Shown here: positions 18,376 through 28,653 of the stretch, one piece after another
How positions within the stretch are numbered: the first letter of the stretch is position 1
Layout: every line of letters begins with the position of its first letter
From: Paracoccaceae bacterium
Lineage (GTDB): Bacteria > Pseudomonadota > Alphaproteobacteria > Rhodobacterales > Rhodobacteraceae
Length of the DNA: 36,279 bases
Assembly: GCA_003511785.1 (NCBI GenBank)
Contig: DOIS01000154.1
Span: forward strand, 1-36,279
Direction of reading: 5' to 3'
Position numbers and translations under genes: made by a program
The notes under the pieces: model-generated
What the model saw: the letters and a program-made list of their open reading frames with translations, nothing else
The model's database searches: none
What the model was told of the DNA's origin: nothing

Positions 18376-19410
18376 ATGAGCACCGCAGACCTGACCATCG
18401 ACCTTGGCGCCCTGGCCCAGAATTGGCGCGCGCTGGACGCCATGAGCCGGGCCGAGACAGGCGCCGTGGTCAAGGCCAACGGCTACGGGCTGGGCGTGGA
18501 ACGCGTGGCAAAGGTGCTGGCGCAGGCCGGCGCGCGGCGCTTCTTTGTGGCGGTGGCCGAAGAGGGCGCGGCGCTGCGTCAGGCGCTGGGTCCGGGCCCC
18601 GAGATCAACGTCTTCTCCGGCCATATGGAGGGCGACACCGCGCTGATCCGCGACCATGCGCTGGTGCCGATGCTGAACTCCATCGACCAGATGCTGCGCC
18701 ATGTCGAGGCGCTGCCCGGCCACGCTTTCGGCGTGCAGCTCGATTCGGGCATGAACCGGCTGGGCATGGAGCCCGCCGAATGGGCCGCCCTGCGCGACAT
18801 CGCGCTGGGGCAGGGCCCGCGCCTGATCATGTCGCATCTCGCCTGCGCGGATGAGCCCGACCACCCGATGAACGCGCAACAACTGCGCGTTTTCAAGGAG
18901 ATGACGGCCGATCTTGATGTGCCCCTGTCGCTCGCCTCGACCGGGGGCATCCTGCTGGGGCCGGCGTATCACTTCGACGTGACGCGCCCCGGCATCGGTG
19001 TCTACGGCGGTCGTCCCTTCGCCGAGGCGCGCCCGGTGGTGCATCTCGACGTGCCGGTGATCCAGATCCGCGAGTTGGAGCCCGGCGAGACCGTGGGCTA
19101 TGGCAACACCTGGGGTGCGCAGCGGCGCACCCGCCTGGCCACCATCGCCGCGGGCTATGGCGACGGGCTGATCCGGGCCATGGGGCCGCGCGCCCAGGTC
19201 TTCGCCGACGGCCGGCGCTGCCCCGTCGTGGGGCGCGTGTCGATGGACCTGATCACCGTGGACATCACCGACCTGGACCACGACCCCGCCGATGTGCAGC
19301 TTCTCGGCGCGGATCAGGGCGTGGACGACCTGGCCGACGCGGCGGGCACCATCGGCTACGAGATCCTGACCTCGCTGGGCGCGCGCCATGCGCGCCGCTT
19401 CATCGAATGA
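18376..19410 (+). CDS. alr: Alanine racemase
   Basis: A PLP enzyme interconverting L- and D-alanine for peptidoglycan. The protein is 344 residues. The PLP lysine is Lys33 in AVVKANGYGLG, where most relatives read KANAYGHG. The second catalytic residue is Tyr261 in IAAGYGDGL. Further motifs are QLDSGMNRLGM, TRPGIGVYGG and GRVSMDLITVDITD. The gene overlaps the next, mlaE, by four bases (ATGA), so D-alanine production and outer-membrane lipid transport genes are translated together. Confidence 0.93.
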   Translation: MSTADLTIDLGALAQNWRALDAMSRAETGAVVKANGYGLGVERVAKVLAQAGARRFFVAVAEEGAALRQALGPGPEINVFSGHMEGDTALIRDHALVPMLNSIDQMLRHVEALPGHAFGVQLDSGMNRLGMEPAEWAALRDIALGQGPRLIMSHLACADEPDHPMNAQQLRVFKEMTADLDVPLSLASTGGILLGPAYHFDVTRPGIGVYGGRPFAEARPVVHLDVPVIQIRELEPGETVGYGNTWGAQRRTRLATIAAGYGDGLIRAMGPRAQVFADGRRCPVVGRVSMDLITVDITDLDHDPADVQLLGADQGVDDLADAAGTIGYEILTSLGARHARRFIE

Positions 19411-20189
19411 GCGCATTGGCCCCCCTGGGCCGGCTGGGACGTGCCGTCCTGGTCGCGCTGGCCCATGTGGGCCGGGTGACGCTCTTCGCGCTCTCCGCGC
19501 TCGGCCACATGGTCCGCCCGCCCTTCTACCCGCGCGAGATTGGCCATGCATTGATGAACGTGGGCTGGCTGTCGCTGCCGGTGGTGGGGCTCACGGCGAT
19601 CTTCACCGGCGGCGCGCTGGCCTTGCAGATCTACGCCGGCGGGGCGCGGTTCAACGCCGAGGCGGTGGTGCCGCAGATCGTGGCCATCGGCATGGTGCGC
19701 GAACTGGGTCCGGTGCTGGTCGGGCTGATGATCGCGGCGCGCGTGACCTCGTCGATCGCGGCCGAGATCGCCACGATGAAGGTCACGGAACAGATCGACG
19801 CGCTGGTGACGCTCTCGACCCACCCGATGAAATACCTGGCAGCCCCCCGGGTGCTGGCCGCGCTGATCACCGTGCCGCTGCTGGTGGGGGTGGGCGACGT
19901 GATCGGCATCGCCGGCGGCTATGCGGTGGCGGTGCAGAACCTGGGCTTCAACCCGGCGGCCTATCTCAAGAACACGGTGGATTTCCTGGAACCGCTCGAC
20001 CTGATCTCGAGCCTTGTCAAGGGCGCGGCCTTCGGCCTGATCGCGGCGGTGATGGGGTGTTACTTCGGCATGAACTCGGGGCGCGGCGCGCAAGGCGTGG
20101 GCCGGGCCACCAAGGGCTCGGTCGAGGCGGCGGCGGTGCTGATCCTGGCGGCGAACTTCATCCTGACGGGGGTGTTCTTCTCGGTATGA
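19407..20189 (+). CDS. mlaE: ABC transporter permease, MlaE family
   Basis: The integral membrane subunit of an Mla-type lipid transporter, which moves phospholipids between the inner and outer membranes. The protein is 260 residues with about five or six hydrophobic segments. The family core is visible: VAIGMVRELGPVLVGLMIAA, AEIATMKVTEQIDAL, and DLISSLVKGAAFGLIAAVMG. It overlaps alr upstream and mlaF downstream by four bases each. No mlaD-like MCE gene is nearby, so the substrate-binding part must be encoded elsewhere. Confidence 0.88.
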   Translation: MSALAPLGRLGRAVLVALAHVGRVTLFALSALGHMVRPPFYPREIGHALMNVGWLSLPVVGLTAIFTGGALALQIYAGGARFNAEAVVPQIVAIGMVRELGPVLVGLMIAARVTSSIAAEIATMKVTEQIDALVTLSTHPMKYLAAPRVLAALITVPLLVGVGDVIGIAGGYAVAVQNLGFNPAAYLKNTVDFLEPLDLISSLVKGAAFGLIAAVMGCYFGMNSGRGAQGVGRATKGSVEAAAVLILAANFILTGVFFSV

Positions 20190-20980
20190 CCTTGCCACCC
20201 GATCCCGGCCCCGACACGGCACCCATGATCCGGCTGGAGGGCGTGCGCAAGTCCTTCGGGCCCAAGCACGTGCTGCGCGGCGTCGATCTGGCGATCCCGC
20301 GCGGCTCGTCCATGGTCATCATCGGCGGCTCGGGCACCGGCAAGTCGGTGGCGCTGAAATGCATCCTGGGTCTGATCACGCCCGACGCGGGCCGCATCGA
20401 GGTGGACGGCCAGGAGACGGGGACCGCCCGCGGGGCCGAGCGCGACGCCTTCCTCGCCCGCTTCGGGATGCTGTTCCAGGGCGGCGCGCTGTTCGATTCG
20501 CTGCCGGTCTGGCAGAACGTGGCCTTCCGCCTGCTGCGCGGCGCGCTCAAGCGCCCGCAGGCCGAGGCCCGCGAGATCGCCATCAAGAAGCTGCGCCGCG
20601 TGGGGCTGAGCCCCGACGTCGCCGATCTTTTCCCGGCCGAGCTGTCGGGGGGCATGCAGAAGCGCGTGGGGCTGGCGCGCGCCATCGCCGCCGAGCCCGA
20701 GATCATCTTCTTCGACGAGCCCACCACCGGGCTCGACCCGATCATGGCCGGAGTCATCAACGAGCTGATCCGCGAGATCGTGGTCGAGATGGGCGCCACC
20801 GCGATGACCATCACCCATGACATGACCTCGGTGCGCGCCATCGCCGACGACGTGGCCATGCTGCATGACGGGGTGATCCAGTGGACCGGGCCGGTGGCGA
20901 AGATGGACGAGAGCGGCGATCCCTATCTCGACCAGTTCATCCACGGCCGCGCCGAGGGCCCGATCGAGGCGGTGCGGTGA
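20186..20980 (+). CDS. mlaF: ABC transporter ATP-binding protein, MlaF family
   Basis: The ATPase of the Mla-type lipid transporter, 264 residues. Walker A is GGSGTGKSV. The signature motif is ELSGGMQKRVGLARAI. Walker B is EIIFFDEPTTGLDP, followed by the H-loop MTITHDMTS. SGGMQKR is typical of this subfamily. It starts within the mlaE stop (ATGA) and is followed by paired-palindrome copy C, after which pqiA begins. Confidence 0.9.
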   Translation: MTLPPDPGPDTAPMIRLEGVRKSFGPKHVLRGVDLAIPRGSSMVIIGGSGTGKSVALKCILGLITPDAGRIEVDGQETGTARGAERDAFLARFGMLFQGGALFDSLPVWQNVAFRLLRGALKRPQAEAREIAIKKLRRVGLSPDVADLFPAELSGGMQKRVGLARAIAAEPEIIFFDEPTTGLDPIMAGVINELIREIVVEMGATAMTITHDMTSVRAIADDVAMLHDGVIQWTGPVAKMDESGDPYLDQFIHGRAEGPIEAVR

Positions 20981-20994
20981 GACGGACGCGCGGG

Positions 20995-21043
20995 GCAAAT
21001 CCTCGCCGAGGATTTGCGGCCAGACTTTCGCGAAAGTCTGGCC
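20995..21043. repeat. Paired-palindrome intergenic element, copy C
   Basis: The first palindrome is at 20995-21017 (23 bp with one unpaired centre, arm GCAAATCCTCG). The second is at 21018-21043 (26 bp, perfect, arm GGCCAGACTTTCG). It is preceded by CGGGGCAAA exactly as in copy A and followed by GG within GGCCGG. It starts 14 bp after the mlaF stop and ends 13 bp before pqiA, so it sits inside a same-direction gene run. Confidence 0.75.
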
Positions 21044-21056
21044 GGACGGGCCGGGC

Positions 21057-21497
21057 ATGATCCTGCGTCTCGCCAATCTCGCCCTGCTGGTGCTCTACCC
21101 GGTGGCCTGGTTCGCACCGATGCTGCGCGCGGGGCTGTTGCCGCTCTTCGGGTTGTCCGAGATCAGCGTCGTCACCGGGCTGCAATCGCTCTGGCGCAGC
21201 GATGTGTTTCTCGCCCTGGTGGTCACCGCCTTCGCCCTTTTCGCGCCCTATCTCAAGACCATCGGCCTGGCGCTCGTGCAGTTCGGCCTGCTCGACACCC
21301 GCGCCCTGCCCGCGCTGCGGACTCTCGGCAAGCTGGCCATGGCCGACATCTTCCTCATTGCCATCTACATCACCGTGGCCAAGGGGATCGGGCTGGGCCA
21401 TGTGGAGACCGCCTGGGGGCTTTACCTGTTCACCGGCTGCATCCTGGCCTCGCTGGGCATCGGGCTGGCGACGGGGCGGTCCGGCGCCGCCCGGTGA
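21057..21497 (+). CDS. pqiA: PqiA-family (paraquat-inducible protein A) membrane protein
   Basis: A 146-residue protein with about four membrane segments and one PqiA domain, compared with two domains and zinc-ribbon parts in the E. coli protein. Recognisable features are LAKLAMADIFL-type sequence (here LGKLAMADIFLIAIYITVAK) and the final YLFTGCILASLGIGLATGR. PqiA-type proteins are membrane partners of MCE lipid-transfer systems, which fits the neighbouring mlaE-mlaF. The start is the ATG at 21057, immediately after copy C of the palindrome element. Confidence 0.8.
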   Translation: MILRLANLALLVLYPVAWFAPMLRAGLLPLFGLSEISVVTGLQSLWRSDVFLALVVTAFALFAPYLKTIGLALVQFGLLDTRALPALRTLGKLAMADIFLIAIYITVAKGIGLGHVETAWGLYLFTGCILASLGIGLATGRSGAAR

Positions 21498-21579
21498 GCG
21501 CCTGCGGGAACCAATCGCCCGGTTCGGGGTTGTCTCGGCAGTTTTCCGCCGAAAGAGCGGGATCACCAGGGAGAGTTCC

Positions 21580-22356
21580 ATGCCGAAACGGTTCCGTTCC
21601 ACCCTGCGCGCCCTGCGCACCATCGCCCAGGTCTGCGCGCTGGCGTTGATCTGCCTGGCCGCTTTGGCCGCGACCGCCAGCACCGCGCTGGCCGCCGCCG
21701 GGGTGCTGCCCTGGCTCACGCTCGAGGCGGGCGCCGGGGGCGCCGCCTGGCCCGGCGCGGGCGTCGCGGCACAGCTCGGCCTGACCGGTCTGCTCGTGGC
21801 GCTGTGTTTCTTCCTGCCCAGCAACGGGCGCATCCTGGCGCTCGAGACCAGCCACAGGAAGTTCGAGATGCAGATGCAGGACGTGGCGCGGGCCTATCAC
21901 GCGGCCCATGCCGCCGATCGGGCCGGCACCTTCCGCCTGTCCTCCGAGTTCGACGCGGTCAAGGAGCGCCTGGCCTGGCTGCGCGGCCATCCCGACCTGG
22001 AACGGCTCGAGCCGGGCGTGCTGGAACTGGCCGCGCAGATGAGCCATGTCTCGCGTGAGTTGGCGGAGACCTATTCCGACGAGGCCGTCACCCGCGCCCG
22101 CGATTTCCTGGTGCAGCGCCAGCACGAGATCGACCGGTTCGAAAGCCGCATCGAGGAAGCCACGCTGATCGTCAACGATCTGCGGCGCTGGCAAGAGGCG
22201 GTCGAGTTGGACGAAGCCGGGGCGCAGGCGCGGCTCGACCGGCTGCGCGAGACCCTGGGCGAGGTGCTGCCCGAGATCCTGGCCGGCCCCGCCGCCGCGG
22301 CCACGCCCCGCGACAACGTCCAGAGCTTTCCCCCGGCCCTGCACGCCGCGGAATGA
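21580..22356 (+). CDS. Membrane-anchored coiled-coil protein of unknown function
   Basis: A 258-residue protein. Two hydrophobic segments (about residues 14-41 and 62-80) are followed by a long charged helical region (about 85-240, for example RARDFLVQRQHEIDRFESRI) that probably forms a coiled coil. A short Ala/Pro-rich tail ends the protein. The start MPKRFRST is at 21580 after GGGAGAG. From memory, similar roseobacter proteins next to radA are sometimes labelled DNA repair protein. I see no nuclease, helicase or DNA-binding motif to support that. Confidence 0.7.
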   Translation: MPKRFRSTLRALRTIAQVCALALICLAALAATASTALAAAGVLPWLTLEAGAGGAAWPGAGVAAQLGLTGLLVALCFFLPSNGRILALETSHRKFEMQMQDVARAYHAAHAADRAGTFRLSSEFDAVKERLAWLRGHPDLERLEPGVLELAAQMSHVSRELAETYSDEAVTRARDFLVQRQHEIDRFESRIEEATLIVNDLRRWQEAVELDEAGAQARLDRLRETLGEVLPEILAGPAAAATPRDNVQSFPPALHAAE

Positions 22357-22412
22357 CGCGAAACGACGTGGCGGGGTTTGACGGCGGCGCGGCCCTGTTG
22401 CATTGAACCGGC

Positions 22413-23777
<1,365 letters not shown>

Positions 23778-23810
23778 GCTCCGGCCAGGCAGAGGACACG
23801 GGCGAAACAT

Positions 23811-24362
23811 ATGGAAGGCTTCACCATCATCGACGGCGTCGTGGCGCTGATCATCGTGTTGTCGGCGCTCTTGGCCTATTCGCGGGGCCTGGTGCGCGAG
23901 GTCATGGCCATCGCGGGCTGGGTCGCGGCGGCGGTGCTGGCCTTCATCTTCGCCCCCCAGGCCGAGCCGCTGATCAAGGAGATCCCGGTACTGGGCGATT
24001 TCATCGCCGACAGCTGCCAGCTGTCGATCATCGCCGCCTTCTCGGCGGTCTTCGCGCTGGCGCTGATCGTGATGAGCTTCTTCACGCCGCTGTTCTCCTC
24101 GCTGGTGCAACGTTCGGTTCTGGGCGGTGTGGACCAGGGGCTGGGCTTCTTCTTCGGCGTCGCGCGCGGCATCCTGCTGATCGCCATCGCCTTCTTCATC
24201 TATGAGACCGTGATGACCGCGCAGCAATTCACCGTGGTGGACGAAAGCCGGTCGGCGCAGGTGTTCTCGCAGCTCACCGCCACCATCGCCGAGCGCGACC
24301 CGGAACAGGTGCTGGGCTGGGTCACGCGGCAATACGAGGAACTGGTGGGCGTCTGCGAATGA
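23811..24362 (+). CDS. cvpA: CvpA family membrane protein
   Basis: A 183-residue protein with four predicted membrane segments in the first 130 residues and a soluble tail. The N terminus (FTIIDGVVALIIVLSALLAY, then SRGLVREVMAIAGWVAA) and the central VLGGVDQGLGFFFGVARGIL are typical of the CvpA/colicin V production family. It lies 33 bp after radA and upstream of purF, the same cvpA-purF linkage known from E. coli. The family's molecular role is not well defined. Confidence 0.9.
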   Translation: MEGFTIIDGVVALIIVLSALLAYSRGLVREVMAIAGWVAAAVLAFIFAPQAEPLIKEIPVLGDFIADSCQLSIIAAFSAVFALALIVMSFFTPLFSSLVQRSVLGGVDQGLGFFFGVARGILLIAIAFFIYETVMTAQQFTVVDESRSAQVFSQLTATIAERDPEQVLGWVTRQYEELVGVCE

Positions 24363-24393
24363 GGCACACCGGACGCGCGCCGGGCGTGCCGGA

Positions 24394-24411
24394 CCCGCGC
24401 CTTGGCGCGGG
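24394..24411 (+). terminator. GC hairpin after cvpA
   Basis: A perfect 8-bp stem CCCGCGCC/GGCGCGGG with a TT loop, 32 bp after the cvpA stop. An A-rich stretch rather than a T tract follows, so a rho-independent stop is uncertain. The remaining 100 bp before purF should hold its promoter. Confidence 0.4.
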
Positions 24412-24513
24412 GGCGCAAAATATGTGATCCTTTGATGACATGGGCGCGCCAACCCACTATGTGGGGGCTGTCGCCCGAGTCTGACCCCGGAGCCGCCCTT
24501 GCCCGCGCCGCTT

Positions 24514-25974
24514 ATGCCCCCCGCCCATCCCTTCGACGACGACAAGCTGCGCGAGGAATGCGGCGTGTTCGGCGTGGTCGGCGTCACCGACGCCGCCAAT
24601 TTCGTGGCCCTCGGCCTGCACGCGCTGCAACATCGCGGCCAGGAGGCGGGCGGGATCGTCACCTATGACGCCGAACACGGGTTCAACAGCGCCCGGCGCT
24701 TCGGCTATGTGCGCGACAACTTCACCTCGTCCAGCGTGATGGACACCCTGCCCGGCGCGCTGGGCATCGGGCATGTGCGCTATTCCACCGCCGGGTCCAA
24801 GGGGCCGACGCAGATCCGCGACGTGCAGCCCTTCTTCGGCGAGTTCTCGATGGGTGGCGCGGCGATTGCCCATAACGGCAACATCACCAATGCCGAGGCG
24901 CTGCGCCGCGAGTTGATCGAGCGCGGTTCGATCTTTCAATCCTCCAGCGACAGCGAATGCATCATCCACCTGATGGCGCGTTCGCTGCAACGCAACATCC
25001 CCGAGCGGATGGAGGACGCGCTGCGCCGGGTCGAGGGGGCGTTTTCCGTGGTCGCCATGACCCGCACCAAGCTGATCGGCGTGCGCGACCCGATGGGGGT
25101 GCGGCCGCTGGTGCTGGGCCAGCTGGGCGATGGCTGGGTGCTGTCGTCCGAGACCTGCGCGCTCGACATCATCGGGGCCGAGTTCCTGCGCGAGATCGCG
25201 CCCGGCGAGATGGTGGTGATCACCGCCGAGAAGGGCGTCGAGAGCCTGTTTCCCTTCCGCCCGCAGCCCTCGAAATTCTGCGTCTTCGAACATGTCTATT
25301 TCTCGCGTCCCGATTCGATCCTGGGCGGGCGGTCGGTTTACGAGACGCGCGAGAATATCGGTCGCGAGCTGGCCAAGGAGGCCCCGGTCGAGGCCGACCT
25401 GGTCTGCCCCGTGCCCGACAGCGGCACGCCCGCGGCGATCGGCTATTCGCTGGAGAGTGGCATTCCCTATGCCATGGGGATCATCCGCAACCAGTATATG
25501 GGCCGCACCTTCATCGAGCCGACCGAGCAGATCCGCAACATGGGCGTGCGGCTGAAACTGAACGTGAACCGCGCGCTCATCCGCGGCAAGCGGGTGATCC
25601 TGGTGGACGATTCGGTGGTGCGCGGCACCACCTCGCGCAAGATCAAGGAGATGATCCTGGACGCGGGCGCCAAGGAAGTGCATTTCCGCATCGCCTCTCC
25701 GCCCACGGCCTGGCCGTGCTTTTACGGCGTGGACACGCCGCAGCGCGAGAAACTGCTGGCCGCCACCATGTCCGAGGACGAGATGCGCGAACACCTCGCG
25801 GTGGACAGCTTGAAATTCATCTCGCTCGAAGGGCTCTATCGCGCCGTGGGCGAGGCGCAGGGCCGCGATGCCAAATGCCCGCAATACTGCGACGCCTGCT
25901 TCTCGGGCGAGTATCCGGTGGCGCCCTCGGACCAGATCCACAAGGGCTTCCAACTCAAGACCGCCGCCGAATAG
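24514..25974 (+). CDS. purF: Amidophosphoribosyltransferase
   Basis: The first committed enzyme of purine synthesis. It uses glutamine and PRPP to make phosphoribosylamine. The protein is 486 residues. The glutaminase nucleophile is Cys16 in ECGVFGV, behind a short propeptide. HALQHRGQEAGGI and GHVRYSTAG follow. The PRPP site is VILVDDSVVRGTTS. Cysteines near the C terminus (KCPQYCDACFSGEYP) fit the iron-sulfur or stabilising cysteines of this class. I prefer the ATG at 24514 (MPPAHPFDDDKL) over a TTG five codons upstream. Confidence 0.94.
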   Translation: MPPAHPFDDDKLREECGVFGVVGVTDAANFVALGLHALQHRGQEAGGIVTYDAEHGFNSARRFGYVRDNFTSSSVMDTLPGALGIGHVRYSTAGSKGPTQIRDVQPFFGEFSMGGAAIAHNGNITNAEALRRELIERGSIFQSSSDSECIIHLMARSLQRNIPERMEDALRRVEGAFSVVAMTRTKLIGVRDPMGVRPLVLGQLGDGWVLSSETCALDIIGAEFLREIAPGEMVVITAEKGVESLFPFRPQPSKFCVFEHVYFSRPDSILGGRSVYETRENIGRELAKEAPVEADLVCPVPDSGTPAAIGYSLESGIPYAMGIIRNQYMGRTFIEPTEQIRNMGVRLKLNVNRALIRGKRVILVDDSVVRGTTSRKIKEMILDAGAKEVHFRIASPPTAWPCFYGVDTPQREKLLAATMSEDEMREHLAVDSLKFISLEGLYRAVGEAQGRDAKCPQYCDACFSGEYPVAPSDQIHKGFQLKTAAE

Positions 25975-26099
25975 GCGGCCCACCGCCGGCCATCGGCGCC
26001 CCGCCGCGCAGGCCCGCGCCGCGCGCGGCGAGAGCCTTTCGCAGACGCGGCATCCCTGTTAGCGGGCGGGCGCCAAGACCAACGCGAACAGGGTTCAAC

Positions 26100-26351
26100 A
26101 TGAGTGCCAAGACCAACCGGACCGTGGCCCGCCACGCCACCACCCGTGCCGAAAGCGGCAATTTCACCGTGCTGGGCGTGTTCGGCGCCGAGACAGACAT
26201 GCGCGCGCTGGTGCGCGACCGCGGCGGACGCGTGGAAAAGGTCGCCCCCGGCGACCGCATCTCCGAGGGCCGCGTGCTGGCCATCGACGCCGAGGGCATC
26301 ATGGTCGAACGCTGGGGCAAGTCGGAACGCATCCCCGTGGCGGGCGGCTGA
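26100..26351 (+). CDS. Small conserved protein, 83 residues, unknown function
   Basis: The N-terminal 20 residues are polar and basic. The rest has a compact beta pattern (NFTVLGVFGAETDMRALVRD, then RVEKVAPGDRISEGRVLAID and GIMVERWGKSERIPV). That part resembles the small PDZ-linker or GspC/PilP-type beta domain that binds secretion or pilus components, but without any membrane anchor here. It lies between purF and the SDR gene. The resemblance is by eye only. Confidence 0.6.
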   Translation: MSAKTNRTVARHATTRAESGNFTVLGVFGAETDMRALVRDRGGRVEKVAPGDRISEGRVLAIDAEGIMVERWGKSERIPVAGG

Positions 26352-26392
26352 GGGCCCTTGACGGCGCGCGCCGCAACGCGCAAACCGCGCCC

Positions 26393-27034
26393 ATGACCGA
26401 GACCAAGATCGCCCTCATCACCGGCGCCTCGCGCGGCCTGGGCTTTGCCCTGGCCGAGGCGCTCAGCGCCACCCATCACGTCGTGGCCGTGGCTCGCACC
26501 ACCGGCGCGCTCGAAGAGCTGGACGACCGGATCAAGGCCAAGGGCGGCAGCGCCACGCTGGCGCCGATGGACATCACCGTGACCGACGCCATGGCCACGC
26601 TTTGCCGGGGCATCCACGACCGCTGGGGCAAGGTCGATCTCTGGGCGCATACCGCGATCCATGCCGCACCGCTGGCGCCGGCCAATTTCATCGACGCCAA
26701 GGACTGGGGCAAGTCGGTGGCGATCAACGCCAACGCGGTCTCGGTGCTGATCCCCTTCGTGGCGCCGCTGCTGGGCAGCGAGGGGCGCGCGCTGTTCTTC
26801 GACGACCCGCGCGCCGGGCAGAAGTTCTTCGGCGCCTATGGGGCGACCAAGGCCGCGCAGATGGCGTTGGCGCGCAGCTGGGCGGAAGAGACCCGCAAGA
26901 CCGGACCGCGCGTCGAGATCATGGAGCCGCGCCCGATGCGCGGCGCCACCCGCGCGTGCTTCTTCCCCGGCGAACACCGCGACGAACTGGCCGGCCCGCA
27001 TGACGAGGCCGCGCGCCTGCTGGCGTTGCTCTAG
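26393..27034 (+). CDS. SDR-fold protein with incomplete catalytic residues
   Basis: A 213-residue short-chain dehydrogenase/reductase-like protein. The nucleotide-binding motif GASRGLG (residues 11-17) and the YGATK pair (Tyr149, Lys153) are present. The usual NNAG motif is replaced by AHTAIHA, and where the catalytic Ser is expected, about 13 residues before Tyr149, the sequence reads FFDDP. It may therefore bind a nucleotide without being a normal reductase. Its stop codon overlaps that of the convergent dgt gene in a shared CTAG. Confidence 0.75.
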   Translation: MTETKIALITGASRGLGFALAEALSATHHVVAVARTTGALEELDDRIKAKGGSATLAPMDITVTDAMATLCRGIHDRWGKVDLWAHTAIHAAPLAPANFIDAKDWGKSVAINANAVSVLIPFVAPLLGSEGRALFFDDPRAGQKFFGAYGATKAAQMALARSWAEETRKTGPRVEIMEPRPMRGATRACFFPGEHRDELAGPHDEAARLLALL

Positions 27035-28206
27035 CGCGCGCCCAGCCCCGCCGCCCAGGCCCCGGCCTCGCCGCCCAGCAGGCGGCTGTGCTCTTGCAGC
27101 GCGAAACGGTCGGTCATCCCGGCGATATAGTCCGAGACGATCCGCGCCAGCGCGGTCTCGTCCTTTGCTGCGGCGACATCGGCCTGCCAGCGCCGGGGCA
27201 GCAGCTCGGGGTTGGCCAGGAAATGCGGGAACAGCTCCTCGACCACGCGGGCGACCTGGGCGCGCATCTCCATCACCGGGGCGGCGCGATACATCCGCCG
27301 GAACAGGAAGGTGCGGATCTCGCGCAGGTCGGACCAGACCGCGTCGGAAAAGCGGATCACCGGCTGGCCCAGATGGCGCAGCGCGGCCGCATCCTCCGGG
27401 GCCGCCGCCTCCAGCGCCGCGCGGCTTTCGTCGATCACGTCGCCCACCATCACGCCGAAGACCCGGCGCAGCGCCTCGTGCCGGCGGCGGTCGGGGTCGA
27501 GCCCCGGGTATCGGCGGTCCACGTCCCGGTAGGCCGGGCCGACGATGGGCAGGGTCGCGATCTCGTCATCGCTGAACAGCCCCGCCCGCAGCCCGTCATG
27601 CAGGTCGTGATTGTTGTAGGCGATGTCGTCCGACAGCGCCGCCACCTGCGCCTCGGCGCTGGCGTGGGTGTGCAGTTCCAGGTCGAAGGCCGCGTTGCAC
27701 TCGGCCAGCGCCCAAGGCAACGGTCCGACGACCGGACCGTTATGCTTGGCGATGCCCTCCAGGCTCTCCCAGGTCAGGTTCAGACCGTCGAACTCGGCAT
27801 AGTGCCGTTCCAGGTGGGTGACGATGCGAATGGCCTGGGCGTTGTGGTCGAACCCGCCATAGGGCGCCATCAGCGCGTGCAGCGCGTCCTCGCCGGTATG
27901 GCCGAAGGGCGTGTGGCCCAGATCGTGGGCCAGCGCCACCGCCTCGGTCAACTCGGTGTTCAGCCCCAGCGCGCCGGCGATCGTGCGCGCCACCTGCGCC
28001 ACCTCGATGGAATGGGTCAGGCGGGTGCGGAAATAATCGCCCTCGTGCTCGACGAAGACCTGGGTCTTGTGCTTGAGTCGGCGAAAGGCGCTGGCATGGA
28101 TGATCCGGTCGCGGTCGCGCTGGAAACACGAGCGGAAGCTGCTGTCCTCCTCGGCCACCAGCCGGCTGCGGCTGGCGCCCGGGTCCGAAGCATATGGGGC
28201 GCGCAT
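27031..28206 (-). CDS. dgt: dGTPase-like HD-domain triphosphohydrolase
   Basis: Hydrolyses dNTPs to deoxynucleosides and triphosphate, controlling nucleotide pools. The protein is 391 residues. It has the family start SRLVAEEDSSFRSCFQRDRD and RIIHASAFRRLKHKTQVF. The HD metal site is made by His65 (THSIEVAQ) and His94-Asp95 (AHDLGHTPFGH). It is transcribed leftward, away from erpA, with a 76-bp gap between the two start codons. Its 3' end shares a CTAG with the SDR-like gene. Confidence 0.92.
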   Translation of the reverse strand: MRAPYASDPGASRSRLVAEEDSSFRSCFQRDRDRIIHASAFRRLKHKTQVFVEHEGDYFRTRLTHSIEVAQVARTIAGALGLNTELTEAVALAHDLGHTPFGHTGEDALHALMAPYGGFDHNAQAIRIVTHLERHYAEFDGLNLTWESLEGIAKHNGPVVGPLPWALAECNAAFDLELHTHASAEAQVAALSDDIAYNNHDLHDGLRAGLFSDDEIATLPIVGPAYRDVDRRYPGLDPDRRRHEALRRVFGVMVGDVIDESRAALEAAAPEDAAALRHLGQPVIRFSDAVWSDLREIRTFLFRRMYRAAPVMEMRAQVARVVEELFPHFLANPELLPRRWQADVAAAKDETALARIVSDYIAGMTDRFALQEHSRLLGGEAGAWAAGLGAR

Positions 28207-28282
28207 CTCCGCTCCTAGTCTTGTCGCCTGTCCTTGGCATCTCTATATTGCAGGGGCGAACGGAAGAAAACCGCCGGAGACC

Positions 28283-28609
28283 ATGATGCAACTGCCGCCC
28301 AAAGTCACTGACCGGGCCTTTGCCCGCCTGTCCGAGATCGGCGCCGCAAGCCAAGGACAGGCCCTGCGCGTGGCCGTCGAAGGGGGCGGGTGCTCGGGCT
28401 TCCAATACGAGATCGCGCTCGACACGCCCAAGGAGGACGACCTCGTGCTCGAGGGTCAGGGCCAGAAGGTTGTGGTGGACTCGGTCTCGCTGCCGTTTCT
28501 CGAGAACGCGGTGATCGACTTCTCCGAGGAACTGATCGGCGCGCGGTTCGTGATCGACAATCCCAACGCGTCATCTTCCTGCGGCTGCGGCACGTCCTTC
28601 TCGATGTGA
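28283..28609 (+). CDS. erpA: Iron-sulfur cluster insertion protein, ErpA/IscA type
   Basis: An A-type carrier that delivers [Fe-S] clusters to target proteins. The protein is 108 residues. The three ligand cysteines are Cys37 (GGGCSGFQY), Cys100 and Cys102 (SSCGCGTSFSM). The start is ATG at 28283, or the next codon at 28286, after CCGGAGA. It stands alone between divergent dgt and the convergent exporter gene. Confidence 0.9.
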   Translation: MMQLPPKVTDRAFARLSEIGAASQGQALRVAVEGGGCSGFQYEIALDTPKEDDLVLEGQGQKVVVDSVSLPFLENAVIDFSEELIGARFVIDNPNASSSCGCGTSFSM

Positions 28610-28637
28610 GACGAAAGGCCGACCCCGCAGGCGGGCA

Positions 28638-28653
28638 CCGCGCTCAGGCGCGG
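28638..28653. terminator. Hairpin between convergent erpA and exporter genes
   Basis: A 6-bp stem CCGCGC/GCGCGG with a TCAG loop that contains the stop codon of the leftward exporter gene. It lies 28 bp after the erpA stop and could end both transcripts, but it lacks a T tract. Confidence 0.3.

Noticed and set aside
28283..28609. erpA as a member of the SSCS-repeat unit because it handles Fe-S clusters
   Set aside because: It is on the opposite strand, convergent with the exporter gene, and is a common housekeeping gene. Adjacency alone is not enough.
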